Shown piece by piece: positions 1-8,345 of a DNA stretch of 64,000 bases. Source of the stretch: Sphingomonas kyeonggiensis (lineage in GTDB: Bacteria > Pseudomonadota > Alphaproteobacteria > Sphingomonadales > Sphingomonadaceae); the NCBI RefSeq assembly GCF_014196745.1, contig NZ_JACIEH010000001.1:744001-808000 (forward strand), written 5' to 3'. The translations under genes and the position numbers were made by a program. Below the pieces are notes generated by a model. It did not search any database. It was not told the origin of the DNA and saw only the letters and a program-made list of their open reading frames with translations. Position 1 is the first letter of the stretch. Each line of letters opens with the position of its first letter.

Positions 1-585
1 CGGATGATCCTGGTCTGCTCGGCCCAGCCGAGCGAGGGCAAGACCTTCTGCGCGATCAACCTCGCGCTCTCGATGGCGACCGAGAAGGATGTCGAGGTGC
101 TGCTGGTCGATGCCGATTTCCCCAAGCCGGACGTGCTGCCGCGCCTCGGCCTGCCGAACGGCCCCGGGCTGCTCGACGTGCTGGCCGGATCGGTGGCGAA
201 CGTCGAGGACTGCATCATCGACACCGACATTCCGCAGCTTTCGGTGCTGCCGGCCGGCGCGCGCTCGATCAGCGACACCGAGCTGTTGGCGAGCGACCGG
301 GCGCGGGCAGTGATCGACGGGCTGGCCGCAGCCAATCCGCGCCGCATCGTGATCTTCGATTCGCCGCCCGCGCTGGCGGCGTCGCCGGCTTCGGTGCTGG
401 CGCTGCACGTGGGGCAGGTGATGCTCGTCGTGCGCGCCGACCGGACCAGCGAGAGCGACCTGCGCCAGGCGGTCAACACGCTCGACGGCTGCGAGCACAT
501 CCAGCTCGTGCTCAACTCGGTCTCGTTCCAACCCGGCGGTCGCCGGTTCGGCAGCTATTACGAATATGGGGAGGAAGGCCGGTGA
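1..585 (+). CDS. XrtA-associated tyrosine autokinase (CpsD/CapB family), 5' end cut off
   Basis: The reading frame is open from base 1, so the gene begins outside the window; about 194 C-terminal residues are visible. They hold a BY-kinase ATPase domain: a Walker A variant (AQPSEGKT) at the left edge, a Walker A'-like LLVDADF, a Walker B-like IVIFDSPP, and a tyrosine-rich tail (SYYEYGEEGR) typical of the autophosphorylated C-terminus. In this family the kinase controls chain length and export of exopolysaccharide at the inner membrane with a Wzz-like partner, probably encoded just upstream. The stop overlaps the next start by four bases (GTGA), so the two are co-translated. The assignment to the XrtA type rests on the following genes. 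Confidence 0.9.
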   Translation, partial: RMILVCSAQPSEGKTFCAINLALSMATEKDVEVLLVDADFPKPDVLPRLGLPNGPGLLDVLAGSVANVEDCIIDTDIPQLSVLPAGARSISDTELLASDRARAVIDGLAAANPRRIVIFDSPPALAASPASVLALHVGQVMLVVRADRTSESDLRQAVNTLDGCEHIQLVLNSVSFQPGGRRFGSYYEYGEEGR

Positions 586-2171
586 AGCGGCTGATCATCT
601 TGACCGGCATCGCGGCGGGGGCCGCGCTGCCGGCGCATGCGCAGCGGGTCCAGGTCACGCCCTATGTCGAGGCGAGCCAGGTGGTCGCGGCCGACCTGAA
701 CGGTGGCGACGTGCTGACCTATTCGACGCTGGGCGCGGGGATCGACGCATCGGTGCAGTCGCGCCGGGTCGAGGTGCAGGTGAGCTATCGCTACGAGCAC
801 CGGTTCGATTACCAGAACAAGCTCAACAACGACCATACGCATAGCGGCCTCGCCACGGTGAAGGCGACGGTGGCACCGGGCCTGACGCTCGAGGCGGGCG
901 GCATCGCGACGCGCACCCGCTCGGACATCCGCGGCAATGTGCAGAACAGCCAGGTCGGCAATTTCAGCAATTCGGCCCAGGTCTTCTCGGGCTATGTCGG
1001 GCCGAGCCTGGCCACGCATCTGGGGCCGATGTTCGTCAACGGCGCCTATCGCTTCGGCTATACCAAGGTCGAGGCGCCGGGGCAGACCGGCGTGGCGCCC
1101 GGCCAGCCGCGGCTCGACTATTATGACGATTCCAAGGTGCATGTCGCGACCGCCAGCGTCGGCGTGAAGTCGGGCACGGTGCTGCCGGTGGGGATCACCG
1201 CCAGCGGCTCGTACACGCGCGAGGATGCCGGGCAGCTCGACCAGCGCTTCGAAGGCAAATGGGGCCGCGGCGACGTGGTGCTGCCGGTCCTGCGCGGCCT
1301 CGCGCTGGCGGGCGGCATCGGCTACGAGCAGATCAAGATCACCCAGCGCGACGCGCTGCTCAACGGCGCGGGCCAGCCGGTGGTCGATCGCAACGGCCGC
1401 TTCCAGACCGATCCCAATTCGCCGCGCCGCATCGCCTATGACCTGGACGGCGTGTTCTGGGACGCGGGCGTTATATGGAAGCCCAGCCGCCGGACCTTCC
1501 TCGAGGCGCGCGTCGGCCGGCGCTACGGCTCGATGAGCTATACCGGCTCGCTCAGCTATCAGGCGGGGCCGGGCAGCGGCATCCAGGTGGGCGTGTACGA
1601 CACCGTCCAGACCTTCGGCCAGCAGCTCAACGGCCAGCTCTCGACGCTGCCGACCGCGCTGGCCAGCACCACCGATCCGTTCGGCAACCAGTTCTCGGGC
1701 TGCATCTATGGCACCACGGGCGCGGCGGCGGGCGGCTGCATGAACGGCGTGTTCGCCTCGGCGGCGACTTCGGCCTATCGCGCGCGGGGCGTGACCGCGG
1801 TGGCGGTGGCCGGCCGCGGCGGCACCCGCTTCGGCATCGGCGGCGGCTGGGCGCGGCGCGACTTCATCGCGCCGAGCAACGGCACCGCCTTCACCACCAA
1901 CGGCACCAGCGACACCAGCATCTATGCCCAGGCCTTCGCATCGACCGATGTCGGCGCGAACGGCTCGCTCCAGGGCAGCATCCTCGGCAGCTATTACAAT
2001 AGCGACCTGCCCGGGAATGATGGCATTTACGGTTGGGGAGCGAATGCTGCCTATACCCATCGTTTCGGACGATTGGGCGCGACTCTCTCGGGAGGCGTGT
2101 TCGGGTTCGAGCGGGATGGCGACAGCTCGGCCAGCGCCCAGGCGCTGCTGGGTCTGCGCTACGGTTTCTAA
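582..2171 (+). CDS. XrtA/PEP-CTERM-associated outer-membrane beta-barrel protein (TIGR03016-like)
   Basis: 529 residues from a GTG start that overlaps the kinase stop. A signal peptide (MKRLIILTGIAAGAALPAHA) leads into a long run of alternating polar and aromatic strands (for example QVSYRYEHRF and RTFLEARVGRRYGSMSY), and the protein ends in Phe (LRYGF), the usual C-terminal signature of outer-membrane barrels. Members of this family sit in exosortase A loci of proteobacteria and are thought to act in polysaccharide secretion across the outer membrane. Two cysteines near the middle (residues about 370-385) could form a disulfide. Function is inferred from position and topology. Confidence 0.85.
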   Translation: MKRLIILTGIAAGAALPAHAQRVQVTPYVEASQVVAADLNGGDVLTYSTLGAGIDASVQSRRVEVQVSYRYEHRFDYQNKLNNDHTHSGLATVKATVAPGLTLEAGGIATRTRSDIRGNVQNSQVGNFSNSAQVFSGYVGPSLATHLGPMFVNGAYRFGYTKVEAPGQTGVAPGQPRLDYYDDSKVHVATASVGVKSGTVLPVGITASGSYTREDAGQLDQRFEGKWGRGDVVLPVLRGLALAGGIGYEQIKITQRDALLNGAGQPVVDRNGRFQTDPNSPRRIAYDLDGVFWDAGVIWKPSRRTFLEARVGRRYGSMSYTGSLSYQAGPGSGIQVGVYDTVQTFGQQLNGQLSTLPTALASTTDPFGNQFSGCIYGTTGAAAGGCMNGVFASAATSAYRARGVTAVAVAGRGGTRFGIGGGWARRDFIAPSNGTAFTTNGTSDTSIYAQAFASTDVGANGSLQGSILGSYYNSDLPGNDGIYGWGANAAYTHRFGRLGATLSGGVFGFERDGDSSASAQALLGLRYGF

Positions 2172-2187
2172 GCGTCGGGACGAAAAC

Positions 2188-3381
2188 ATGTACGACGATC
2201 ATTACGGATTGACCGGTCGGCCCTTCCAGCTGACCCCGGATCCGAAATTCTGGTTCGATACCGCCACGCACCGCAAGGCGATGGCCTATCTCGGCTATGG
2301 GCTGAGCCAGGGCGAAGGCTTTGTGGTGATCACCGGCGATCCCGGCGTGGGCAAGACCACGCTGATGGGGCACCTGCTCGGCGAGATCGACCGCGAGCGG
2401 CTGAACGTCATCAAGATCGTCTCGACCCAGCTGCGCCCCGAGGACCTGCTGCGGCTGGTCTGCCAGGGGCTGGGGATCGACAGTTCGGGCCTGAACAAGG
2501 CCGAGATGCTGGGCGAGATCGAGCGCGGGCTGCACACGGTCGCGCGGAGCGGCCGCCGCACGCTGGTCGTCGTCGACGAGGCGCAGTCGCTGCCGATCGA
2601 GAGCCTGGAGGAGCTGCGCATGCTCTCCAACTTCCAGGCGGGCGGCTATCCGCTGCTGCAGATCTTCCTGCTCGGCCAGCCCGAATTCCGTCTCACCCTG
2701 AGCGACCCTCGTCTCGAACAGTTGCGCCAGCGGGTGATCGCGATGCACCATCTCGATCCGATGCAGGCGGACGAAGTCGAACCCTATCTGATCCACCGCC
2801 TGTCGTGCGTCGGCTGGCGGGGCAAGCCGCGCTTCACCAACGATGCGGTGGCGGCGATCCATCGCTGGTCGGGCGGAAGCCCGCGCCGGATCAACCAGCT
2901 CGCCAGTCGCGTGCTGCTGTTCGGTGCCGTCGAGGAGATGGAGACGTTCGGTGCCAACGAGCTGGCGGCGGTGATCGCCGACCTGAACGAGGATACGCCG
3001 GTTTCCGCCTATCGCCCTGCGCCGATCGCGACGCCGGCGGCCTTCGCGCCGCCGCCGCCCGCGCCGGTCGCCGAGCCCGAGCCCTATGAGCTGACCGACG
3101 TGGCGCCGATGGCGATGGGCGCGCCGGTGCCGCCGCCGCATCCGCAGCCGCATCCGTCGGACCCGGTGCCGCTGCGCCCGGCCTTTGCCGCGCACCCGCC
3201 GGTGCCCGCGCCGGCGAGCGACGACACGCTCCAGCGCCGCATCACCGACCTGGAGACGCAGCTGCGCGACCAGGACGAGGCGCTGCGCCGCGTCCTGGGC
3301 CTGCTGGTCGACTGGGTGGAGCAGGGCGAGTCGCAGGGGCGCCGGCCCGATTTGTCGGCAGTCCGCGGGAACGTGGCCTGA
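2188..3381 (+). CDS. XrtA-associated ATPase (ExeA/GspA-like AAA protein)
   Basis: 397 residues. The start at MYDDHYGLTGRPFQLTPDP is the hallmark N-terminus of ExeA-like ATPases, so I use it rather than the longer frame that runs back into the barrel gene. Walker A is GDPGVGKTT (about residue 50), Walker B is LVVVDEAQ, and GGSPRRINQLA follows as a sensor-2-like motif. After about residue 270 comes a Pro/Ala-rich linker, then a short coiled coil (ITDLETQLRDQDEALRR). Related proteins energise assembly of secretion complexes; here the role is probably in polysaccharide export. The gap to the upstream gene is 16 bases. Confidence 0.88.
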   Translation: MYDDHYGLTGRPFQLTPDPKFWFDTATHRKAMAYLGYGLSQGEGFVVITGDPGVGKTTLMGHLLGEIDRERLNVIKIVSTQLRPEDLLRLVCQGLGIDSSGLNKAEMLGEIERGLHTVARSGRRTLVVVDEAQSLPIESLEELRMLSNFQAGGYPLLQIFLLGQPEFRLTLSDPRLEQLRQRVIAMHHLDPMQADEVEPYLIHRLSCVGWRGKPRFTNDAVAAIHRWSGGSPRRINQLASRVLLFGAVEEMETFGANELAAVIADLNEDTPVSAYRPAPIATPAAFAPPPPAPVAEPEPYELTDVAPMAMGAPVPPPHPQPHPSDPVPLRPAFAAHPPVPAPASDDTLQRRITDLETQLRDQDEALRRVLGLLVDWVEQGESQGRRPDLSAVRGNVA

Positions 3382-3385
3382 TCCG

Positions 3386-4228
3386 ATGGTCGTCAACGCC
3401 CTCTCGGTCGATGTCGAGGACTGGTTCCAGGTCTATGCCCTGGAGCGTGCAGTCGATCGCGACAATTGGGACTCGCTGGAGCACCGCGTCGCCCGCAACA
3501 CCGAGGCGGTGCTCGAACTGTTCGGCGCGGCGGGCGTAAAGGGAACCTTCTTCACCCTGGGCTGGGTGGCGGACAGGCATCCCGGGCTGATGCGGCGCAT
3601 CGTGGCAGAGGGGCATGAACTGGCCAGCCATGGCTGGGATCACCAGCGCGTCTACAACATGGGGGCCGAGCAGTTCCGTGCCGATGTGACGCGAACCAAG
3701 CAGGTGCTGGAAGACGCCGCGGGCGTGGAGATCCGGGGCTATCGTGCGCCGAGCTTCTCCTTCGATACGCGAACGCCCTGGGCGCATGAGGTGCTGGTCG
3801 AGACCGGCCATGCCTATTCCTCGAGCGTCGCACCATTGGCGCATGACCATTATGGCTGGCCCGATGCGCCCCGCCGGCTCTACCAGCCCGTACCGGGCGC
3901 CGATTTCCACGAGCTGCCGGTGACGATCGCCCGGGTGCTCGGGCGCAGCTTCGTGACCGGGGGCGGCTATTTCCGGCTGCTGCCCAGCATGATCACCGAT
4001 CGGGCGATCCGGCGGGCCAACGCCGAGGATCGGCCGGCGATATTCTATTTCCACCCCTGGGAGATCGATCCGGGCCAGCCGCGCGTTCCCAACACGTCGC
4101 TGAAATCGCGGCTGCGCCACTATAGTCGTCTCGAGGCCATGGCCGGCAAGCTCGCCAAGCTGGTACGCGAGCACCGCTGGGACCGCGTCGATCGGGTGAT
4201 CGAGGCGGGAACGTGCCCGCGCCCATGA
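3386..4228 (+). CDS. XrtA-type polysaccharide deacetylase (NodB + DUF3473)
   Basis: 280 residues. The NodB fold begins at once (LSVDVEDWFQ, with the Asp pair) and carries the metal-binding region GHELASHGWDH and the RAPSFSF motif. The C-terminal third has FYFHPWEIDPGQPR, typical of DUF3473 in exosortase-linked deacetylases. It would remove acetyl groups from amino sugars of the exopolysaccharide or its lipid-linked precursor. No signal peptide is seen, so it may act in the cytoplasm. The start lies 4 bases after the ATPase stop; an in-frame extension upstream only shadows that gene. The stop overlaps the next ATG (ATGA). Confidence 0.9.
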   Translation: MVVNALSVDVEDWFQVYALERAVDRDNWDSLEHRVARNTEAVLELFGAAGVKGTFFTLGWVADRHPGLMRRIVAEGHELASHGWDHQRVYNMGAEQFRADVTRTKQVLEDAAGVEIRGYRAPSFSFDTRTPWAHEVLVETGHAYSSSVAPLAHDHYGWPDAPRRLYQPVPGADFHELPVTIARVLGRSFVTGGGYFRLLPSMITDRAIRRANAEDRPAIFYFHPWEIDPGQPRVPNTSLKSRLRHYSRLEAMAGKLAKLVREHRWDRVDRVIEAGTCPRP

Positions 4229-5298
4229 ACGCGCCTTTGCTCGCCAAGCCCGTCGCGCTCCGCATCGCCGATCTGGGCGACGAGATCGAGCGCGCCCGCA
4301 TCGGCGCGTTCGTCCACGATCATCCCGAGGGCACGCCCTTCCATCTGCCCGCCTGGAGCGTCGCGGTGGCGCGGGGCTGCGGGCAGAAGAGCCATTATCT
4401 CGTCGCCGAGGACGCCAGGGGCGAGCTGACCGGCGTGATGCCGCTGACCGAGATCTATTCGCCGATCTTCGGCAAGGTGCTCGCCTCGGCCGGGTTCGGC
4501 GTGGGCGGGGGGATCCTGGCGCACGATCCGCGCATCGTCTCGCAGATGGCGGAGCATGCCTGGGCGCTGGCGCAGACGCTGAAATGCCCGGTGATGGAAG
4601 TGCGCGGCGGCCCGCTGCCGGGTCCGGAATGGAGCGTGGACGACACGCGCTATCTGGGCTTCGTGCGCGACCTCGCGGCGGACGACGACGCCCAGCTGCT
4701 CGCTATCCCGCGCAAGCAGCGCGCCGAGGTACGCAAGGCGCTGGAGACCGACCTGCAGATTTCGACCGGCTGTCACGCGGATGACGTGGCGGCCCATTAT
4801 GCCGTCTATGCCGAGTCGGTCCGCAACCTTGGCACGCCCGTATTTCCCCGGAGTCTGTTTTCGGAGGTTCTGCGGGAATTTGGCAACTCGGCGGACGTGC
4901 TGGTCGTCCGTCACGACGGAGTGGCAGTGTCGAGCGTTCTGAGCCTGTACTGGAAGGGGATTGTGTATCCCTACTGGGGCGGCGGCACCCGCGCCGCGCG
5001 CGCGCTGCGCGCCAATGACCGCATGTATTTCGAGCTGATGCGCCACGCCCGGACAAAGGGCTGCAAGCGCTTCGACTTTGGCCGCTCCAAGGTCGGCACC
5101 GGGCCAGCGGCGTTCAAGAAGAACTGGGGATTCGAACCGAAGCCGCTCGCTTATTACGACCGGGTCGCGGAGGGCGCCAAGCCGCGCGATGCGAGCCCGG
5201 TGAACCCGAAATATTCGCTGCAGGTGCGCGTCTGGAGCAAGCTGCCCCTGTGGATCGCCAATCGCGCGGGTCCGCTGATCGCGAAGGGCCTTGGCTGA
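4225..5298 (+). CDS. FemAB-like acyltransferase of the XrtA system
   Basis: 357 residues from the ATG that overlaps the deacetylase stop; a GTG four codons upstream (4213) is the alternative. It has two GNAT-like halves as in FemAB proteins: an N-terminal half with HLPAWSVAVARGCGQKSHYL and GVMPLTEIYS, and a C-terminal half with YPYWGGGTRAARALRANDRMYF and GCKRFDFGRSKVGTGPAAFKKNWG. In peptidoglycan FemAB enzymes this fold moves amino acids from aminoacyl-tRNA. In exosortase loci the substrate is unknown and may be an amino sugar of the polymer or the sorted protein. The start of the glycosyltransferase shares one base with the stop. Confidence 0.87.
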   Translation: MNAPLLAKPVALRIADLGDEIERARIGAFVHDHPEGTPFHLPAWSVAVARGCGQKSHYLVAEDARGELTGVMPLTEIYSPIFGKVLASAGFGVGGGILAHDPRIVSQMAEHAWALAQTLKCPVMEVRGGPLPGPEWSVDDTRYLGFVRDLAADDDAQLLAIPRKQRAEVRKALETDLQISTGCHADDVAAHYAVYAESVRNLGTPVFPRSLFSEVLREFGNSADVLVVRHDGVAVSSVLSLYWKGIVYPYWGGGTRAARALRANDRMYFELMRHARTKGCKRFDFGRSKVGTGPAAFKKNWGFEPKPLAYYDRVAEGAKPRDASPVNPKYSLQVRVWSKLPLWIANRAGPLIAKGLG

Positions 5299-6548
5299 TG
5301 GGCGATATCCTCTTCCTGGCGCACCGCGTGCCCTATCCGCCCGACCGGGGGGACAAGATCCGCGGCTTCCACGTCCTCAAATACCTGTCGACCAAGCAGC
5401 GGGTGCACCTGATCGCCTTCGCCGACGATCCCGCAGACCTGAAGCAGAAGAGCGGACTGACCAAGTACACCGGCAACCGCTCGATCGTGTGGCGCGCCAA
5501 GTCGCAGCTGGTCGCGGGCATCCAGGCGCTGGTCCAGCACCGGCCGGTCTCGCTGACTGCGTTCGACAATGACGCGCTGCGCCACTCGGTGGAGAACATC
5601 CTCCAGCGGCACCGGATCGACACGATCTACGTCTTCTCCAGCCAGATGGCGCAGTATCTGCCGCCGCGGCCCCGCCAGCGCGTGATCATGGATTTCGTCG
5701 ACATGGATTCGGCGAAGTTCGCGGCTTACGCCAAGAGCTCGAAGGGCCCGATGGGCTGGATGCTCGGGCGCGAGGCACGAATGCTGCTCGCGCACGAAAA
5801 GGCGATCGCAGCGCGCGCCGATGCCAATCTGTTCGTCAGCGAGGCCGAGGCGGAGCTTTTCCGCCAGCGCACCGGCGCCGACCGGGTGCACGTGCTCGAG
5901 AACGGCATCGACACGGAATATTTCGACCCCGCGGCGACCTTCAAGCGCGTCGACGTGATGGGATCGACGATCGTCTTCACCGGCCAGATGGACTATCGCC
6001 CGAACATCGAGGGCGTGACCTGGTTCGTCGAGACGATCCTGCCGCACGTTCGCCTGGCGCATCCGGACGCCCGCTTCATGATCGTCGGCCGTAACCCGAC
6101 CGATGCGGTGAAGGCGCTGGCCAAGCATCCGGGCGTGGCGGTGATCGGCGAAGTGCCCGACGTGCGCGGCTGGCTGGCCCAGGCCGCGGTGGTCGTGGCC
6201 CCCCTCAAGCTGGCGCGTGGTATCCAGAACAAGGTGCTCGAAGGCATGGCGATGGCGCGGCCGGTGGTCGTATCCGAGGCCGCCGCGACCGGCATCGATC
6301 ATGGCGGCACGATCCTGGTCGGCGCGACCGTGGGCGAGATCGCCGAGCATGTGACGCGCCTGCTCGCGAACCGCGGCAAGGCCGCCGAGCTCGGCCAGTC
6401 GGCCCGGCAGCGGGTGATCGATCGCTATAGCTGGGAAGCCCGGCTGAGCCCGCTCGACGCGGTGCTCGGCGAGCCGCTGCGCCCGGCCAAGGATGCGCGG
6501 GTGTCGCGCGTCACCGACGTGCCGAAGAAGCCGCGGCGGGCGGCTTGA
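5298..6548 (+). CDS. TIGR03087-type glycosyltransferase of the XrtA system (GT4-like)
   Basis: 416 residues beginning MGDILFLAHRVPYPPDRGDKI, the diagnostic N-terminus of this group. The nucleotide-sugar binding half has IVFTGQMDYRPNIEGVTWF (about residue 225), VGRNPT and GVAVIGEVPDVRGWLAQAAVVVAPL, then the GT4-type LARGIQNKVLEGMAMARPVV with the conserved Glu. It should add a sugar to the exopolysaccharide repeat unit at the cytoplasmic face. It shares one base (TGATG) with the FemAB-like gene, so translation is coupled. It is the last gene before a palindromic repeat at 6561-6668. Confidence 0.88.
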   Translation: MGDILFLAHRVPYPPDRGDKIRGFHVLKYLSTKQRVHLIAFADDPADLKQKSGLTKYTGNRSIVWRAKSQLVAGIQALVQHRPVSLTAFDNDALRHSVENILQRHRIDTIYVFSSQMAQYLPPRPRQRVIMDFVDMDSAKFAAYAKSSKGPMGWMLGREARMLLAHEKAIAARADANLFVSEAEAELFRQRTGADRVHVLENGIDTEYFDPAATFKRVDVMGSTIVFTGQMDYRPNIEGVTWFVETILPHVRLAHPDARFMIVGRNPTDAVKALAKHPGVAVIGEVPDVRGWLAQAAVVVAPLKLARGIQNKVLEGMAMARPVVVSEAAATGIDHGGTILVGATVGEIAEHVTRLLANRGKAAELGQSARQRVIDRYSWEARLSPLDAVLGEPLRPAKDARVSRVTDVPKKPRRAA

Positions 6549-6560
6549 GCAATCTACATT

Positions 6561-6668
6561 CCGTCATCCCCGCGAAAGCGGGGACCCATCTCCTGCACGT
6601 GCAGCGGAATGCACCGGTGCGCACGGGGATGGGCCGGGAGATGGGCCCCCGCTTTCGCGGGGGTGACG
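6561..6668. repeat. Palindromic intergenic repeat (GTCATCCCCGC family), copy 1
   Basis: The outer arms are complementary: GTCATCCCCGCGAAAGCGGG and ACCCATCTC on the left, mirrored by GAGATGGG, CCCCGCTTTCGCGGGG and TGAC on the right. The whole unit can fold into one long hairpin between the glycosyltransferase and xrtA. The same core recurs at 8235, 13554, 17549, 43761 and 48763. The unit has been read through into a spurious N-terminal extension of xrtA (RWAPAFAGVTKG). Confidence 0.85.
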
Positions 6669-6683
6669 AAAGGGACTGAAGAC

Positions 6684-8222
6684 GTGGCCGAAGCCGTGAT
6701 GCCCGCTGCCGCGACGCGAGCCACCGCAACCTTCGACGCGCGCTGGAAGCGGCATGCCGCGATCCTGGCGGCCGTGTGGGTGGCGCTGCTCGCGGTCTTC
6801 CACCGGGACACCGCCGACCTGGCGACGATCTACTGGACCAACACCACCTTCGGGCATTGCCTGTTCATCGCGCCGGTGATCGCCTGGCTGGTGTGGCAGC
6901 GCCGCGTGGAACTGAGCGAAGTCGCGCCGCAGGGCTGGTGGCCCGGCCTCGCCATCGTCGCGTGCGGCGGGCTCGGCTGGATGATCGGCGATGCCGCCGG
7001 CGTCGCGCTGTTCCGCCATGCCGGACTGGTGCTGATGCTGCAGGGCGCGGTGGTGAGCGTGCTCGGGCCGAACGTCGCCCGCGCGCTGCTCTTCCCGCTC
7101 TGCTACATGGCGTTCCTCGTGCCGTTCGGCGACTTCCTCGAAGGCCCGCTGCAGGACATCACGATCACGATGATCATGCCGATGCTCCATGCGTTCGGCG
7201 TGCCCGCCAGCGTGGACGGGGTGCTGATCACCACTTCCAATGGCTATTTCGAAGTGGCCGAGGCCTGTTCCGGCGCCAAGTTCGTCATCGCGATGATCGC
7301 GTTCGGGGTGCTGGTGGCGAATGTCTGTTACGTCTCGTGGCAGCGGCGGGCGGCGTTCATGGTCGCGGCGATCGTGGTGCCGATCCTCGCCAATGGCCTG
7401 CGCGCCTTCGGGACGATCTATGCGGCGTGGTGGACTTCGGTCGAGGCCGCGACCGGCTTCGACCACATCGTCTATGGCTGGGTGTTCTTCGCGATCGTGA
7501 TGGCCGCGGTGCTGGCGATCGGCTGGAAATGGTTTGACCGTGATCCCGATGCGCGCTGGTTCGATCCTGCGAAGCTGCAGGCGGCGCCGGCGAAGCGCCT
7601 CGACGCCCCGATCGCGGCGGTGCTGGTATTGCTGGTGGCGAGCCTGTTCCTCGGCTGGTCGAGCCTCAACGATGCGCGTGCCTCGAAGCTGCCGGCGCAG
7701 ATCGCCTTGCCCGAGGTGCCGGGCTGGCACCGCGTCCCCGCAGCGACCCGCGCGCCCTGGTCGCCCAATTATCCGGGGGCCGACCATGTGCTGGTCGGTC
7801 GCTATGCGGACGACAATGGCCGCAGCGTCGACCTGGCGGTGGCGGTCTATGCCACGCAGCACGAGGGACGCGAGCTGGTCGGCTTCGGCATCGGTGCGAT
7901 CCGCGAGAATGACCGCTGGGTGAAGATCGAGGACCTGGGCCCGGTCCGCCGGGGTGCGGCCCTGCGGATGACCGGCCCGGGCCGTGTCGAGCGCGAGGTC
8001 GTCACCTGGTACCGGATCGGCGGCGTGCTGACCGGCAGCGAGAAGCGGGTGAAGCTGGAGACGCTCAAGACCAAGCTGCTCGGCGGCAACCAGGCCGGGG
8101 TGGCGGTGCTGCTCTCGGCCGAGCAGGGTGGCGACAAGGGCGCGCATGCGGCGATCCAGGATTTCCTGGGGGCGCTTGGTCCCGTCGAGGGGTTGGCCGA
8201 TCGCATGACGGGTACGCGCTGA
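6684..8222 (+). CDS. xrtA: Exosortase A with C-terminal EpsI domain
   Basis: 512 residues from a GTG start with an AAGGGA ribosome site; the upstream in-frame sequence is repeat-derived and rejected, and an ATG at 6699 is an alternative. The N-terminal half has about eight membrane helices and the exosortase catalytic triad: Cys195 (AEACSGAKF), Arg240 (NGLRAFGTI) and His261 (GFDHIVYGW). The C-terminal half (from about residue 305) is an EpsI-type periplasmic domain. Exosortase A cuts PEP-CTERM proteins and hands them on, probably to glycosylation and export. No PEP-CTERM substrate lies in the window, so substrates must be elsewhere. Confidence 0.93.
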   Translation: MAEAVMPAAATRATATFDARWKRHAAILAAVWVALLAVFHRDTADLATIYWTNTTFGHCLFIAPVIAWLVWQRRVELSEVAPQGWWPGLAIVACGGLGWMIGDAAGVALFRHAGLVLMLQGAVVSVLGPNVARALLFPLCYMAFLVPFGDFLEGPLQDITITMIMPMLHAFGVPASVDGVLITTSNGYFEVAEACSGAKFVIAMIAFGVLVANVCYVSWQRRAAFMVAAIVVPILANGLRAFGTIYAAWWTSVEAATGFDHIVYGWVFFAIVMAAVLAIGWKWFDRDPDARWFDPAKLQAAPAKRLDAPIAAVLVLLVASLFLGWSSLNDARASKLPAQIALPEVPGWHRVPAATRAPWSPNYPGADHVLVGRYADDNGRSVDLAVAVYATQHEGRELVGFGIGAIRENDRWVKIEDLGPVRRGAALRMTGPGRVEREVVTWYRIGGVLTGSEKRVKLETLKTKLLGGNQAGVAVLLSAEQGGDKGAHAAIQDFLGALGPVEGLADRMTGTR

Positions 8223-8234
8223 TCTTGCCAATTT

Positions 8235-8317
8235 CCGTCATCCCGGCGAAAGCCGGGATCTCAGGCGAGGATGCGGGGAAAGAACCGCACGAGACCCCGG
8301 CTTTCGCCGGGGTGACG
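8235..8317. repeat. Palindromic intergenic repeat (GTCATCCC family), copy 2
   Basis: The left arm CCGTCATCCCGGCGAAAGCC is mirrored by CCCCGGCTTTCGCCGGGGTGACG on the right (long arms with a loop of about 40 bases). It fills the gap between xrtA and the amidotransferase, so the operon is interrupted here by a structure that could attenuate or stabilise the transcript. Arms match copies 4 and 5 most closely (CCGGCGAAAGCCGG core rather than CCCGCGAAAGCGGG). Confidence 0.85.
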
Positions 8318-8345
8318 ATTAGAGATTTGGGGGACGCCCGGTAGC

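Noticed and set aside
558..2189. A 543-codon open frame on the minus strand under the outer-membrane gene
   Set aside because: High GC makes long antisense frames. Its residues are Arg/Ala/His-rich with no domain, and the plus-strand gene has a signal peptide and barrel pattern.
6511..6729. Minus-strand frame with SSPPRKRGPISRP
   Set aside because: It is the translation of a palindromic repeat, a common false gene in such genomes.
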